Part shown: positions 63,995-64,000 of the stretch, one piece after another
Numbering within the stretch: the first letter of the stretch is position 1
How the letters are laid out: the number at the start of each line of letters is the position of its first letter
Origin: Inia geoffrensis
Lineage: Eukaryota > Chordata > Mammalia > Artiodactyla > Iniidae
Direction of reading: 5' to 3'
Assembly (NCBI GenBank): GCA_036417435.1
Contig: CM070903.1
Location: 81,895,501 to 81,959,500 of the forward strand
Length of the DNA stretch: 64,000 nucleotides
The notes under the pieces: model-generated
Database searches by the model: none
The model's input: only the letters and a program-made list of their open reading frames with translations
What the model was told of the DNA's origin: nothing
Translations under genes and position numbers: made by a program

Positions 63995-64000
63995 GCACCC

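Noticed and set aside
41000..64000. KNG1 exons, expected neighbour beyond EIF4A2 in human
   Set aside because: No cystatin-domain or His-rich kininogen sequence seen. The human spacing of about 40 kb places it outside the window.

Overview
The window is nuclear DNA from a mammal, most likely a cetacean. It carries many near-identical copies of a tRNA-derived SINE of the cetacean CHR type. Each copy has a tRNA-like head with a B-box-like element, a GC-rich body and an A tail, and most have target-site duplications. Cetartiodactyl-type L1 3' ends and old mammalian repeats (MIR, L2, MER5A-like, MaLR) fill much of the rest. This is a eukaryotic accessory-poor window: I see no operons, CRISPR arrays, prokaryotic genes or new multi-gene system.

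Two protein-coding genes are fully contained and arranged tail to tail. RFC4 (+ strand; coding exons 22076-33956; CpG-island promoter near 20400) encodes a clamp-loader subunit of 364 residues. EIF4A2 (- strand; coding exons 40230 down to 34655; TATA-containing CpG-island promoter near 40290) encodes a DEAD-box helicase of 407 residues. I traced every coding exon of both by hand. All junctions obey GT-AG, and the frames close exactly at 365 and 408 codons including stops. Their poly(A) signals face each other about 33 bases apart, so the mature 3' ends probably meet or overlap near 34010-34020. In human this pair lies between KNG1 and ADIPOQ (established knowledge); neither neighbour reaches into this window.

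EIF4A2 is also a snoRNA host gene. Its introns hold SNORD2 (intron 3), a diverged SNORA63-like copy (intron 6), SNORA81 (intron 7), SNORA63 (intron 8) and a probable SNORA4 (intron 9), all in the sense direction of the host.

Layout: 1-20000 is intergenic, upstream of RFC4, with an unusual A-rich tract (3541-4108), an orphan CpG-rich block (about 5880-6600), MaLR and ERV LTR remnants (13.2-16 kb) and SINEs. 20000-34015 is RFC4. 34012-40270 is EIF4A2, with its CpG island running to about 40800. 40.9-64 kb is intergenic and repeat-rich. It contains a processed retrocopy of a ZBTB44-type zinc-finger mRNA (about 55301-58017, - strand), which seems to lack the BTB-encoding exon, and a 5'-truncated L1 (59539-60710) with a clean 17-base target-site duplication.
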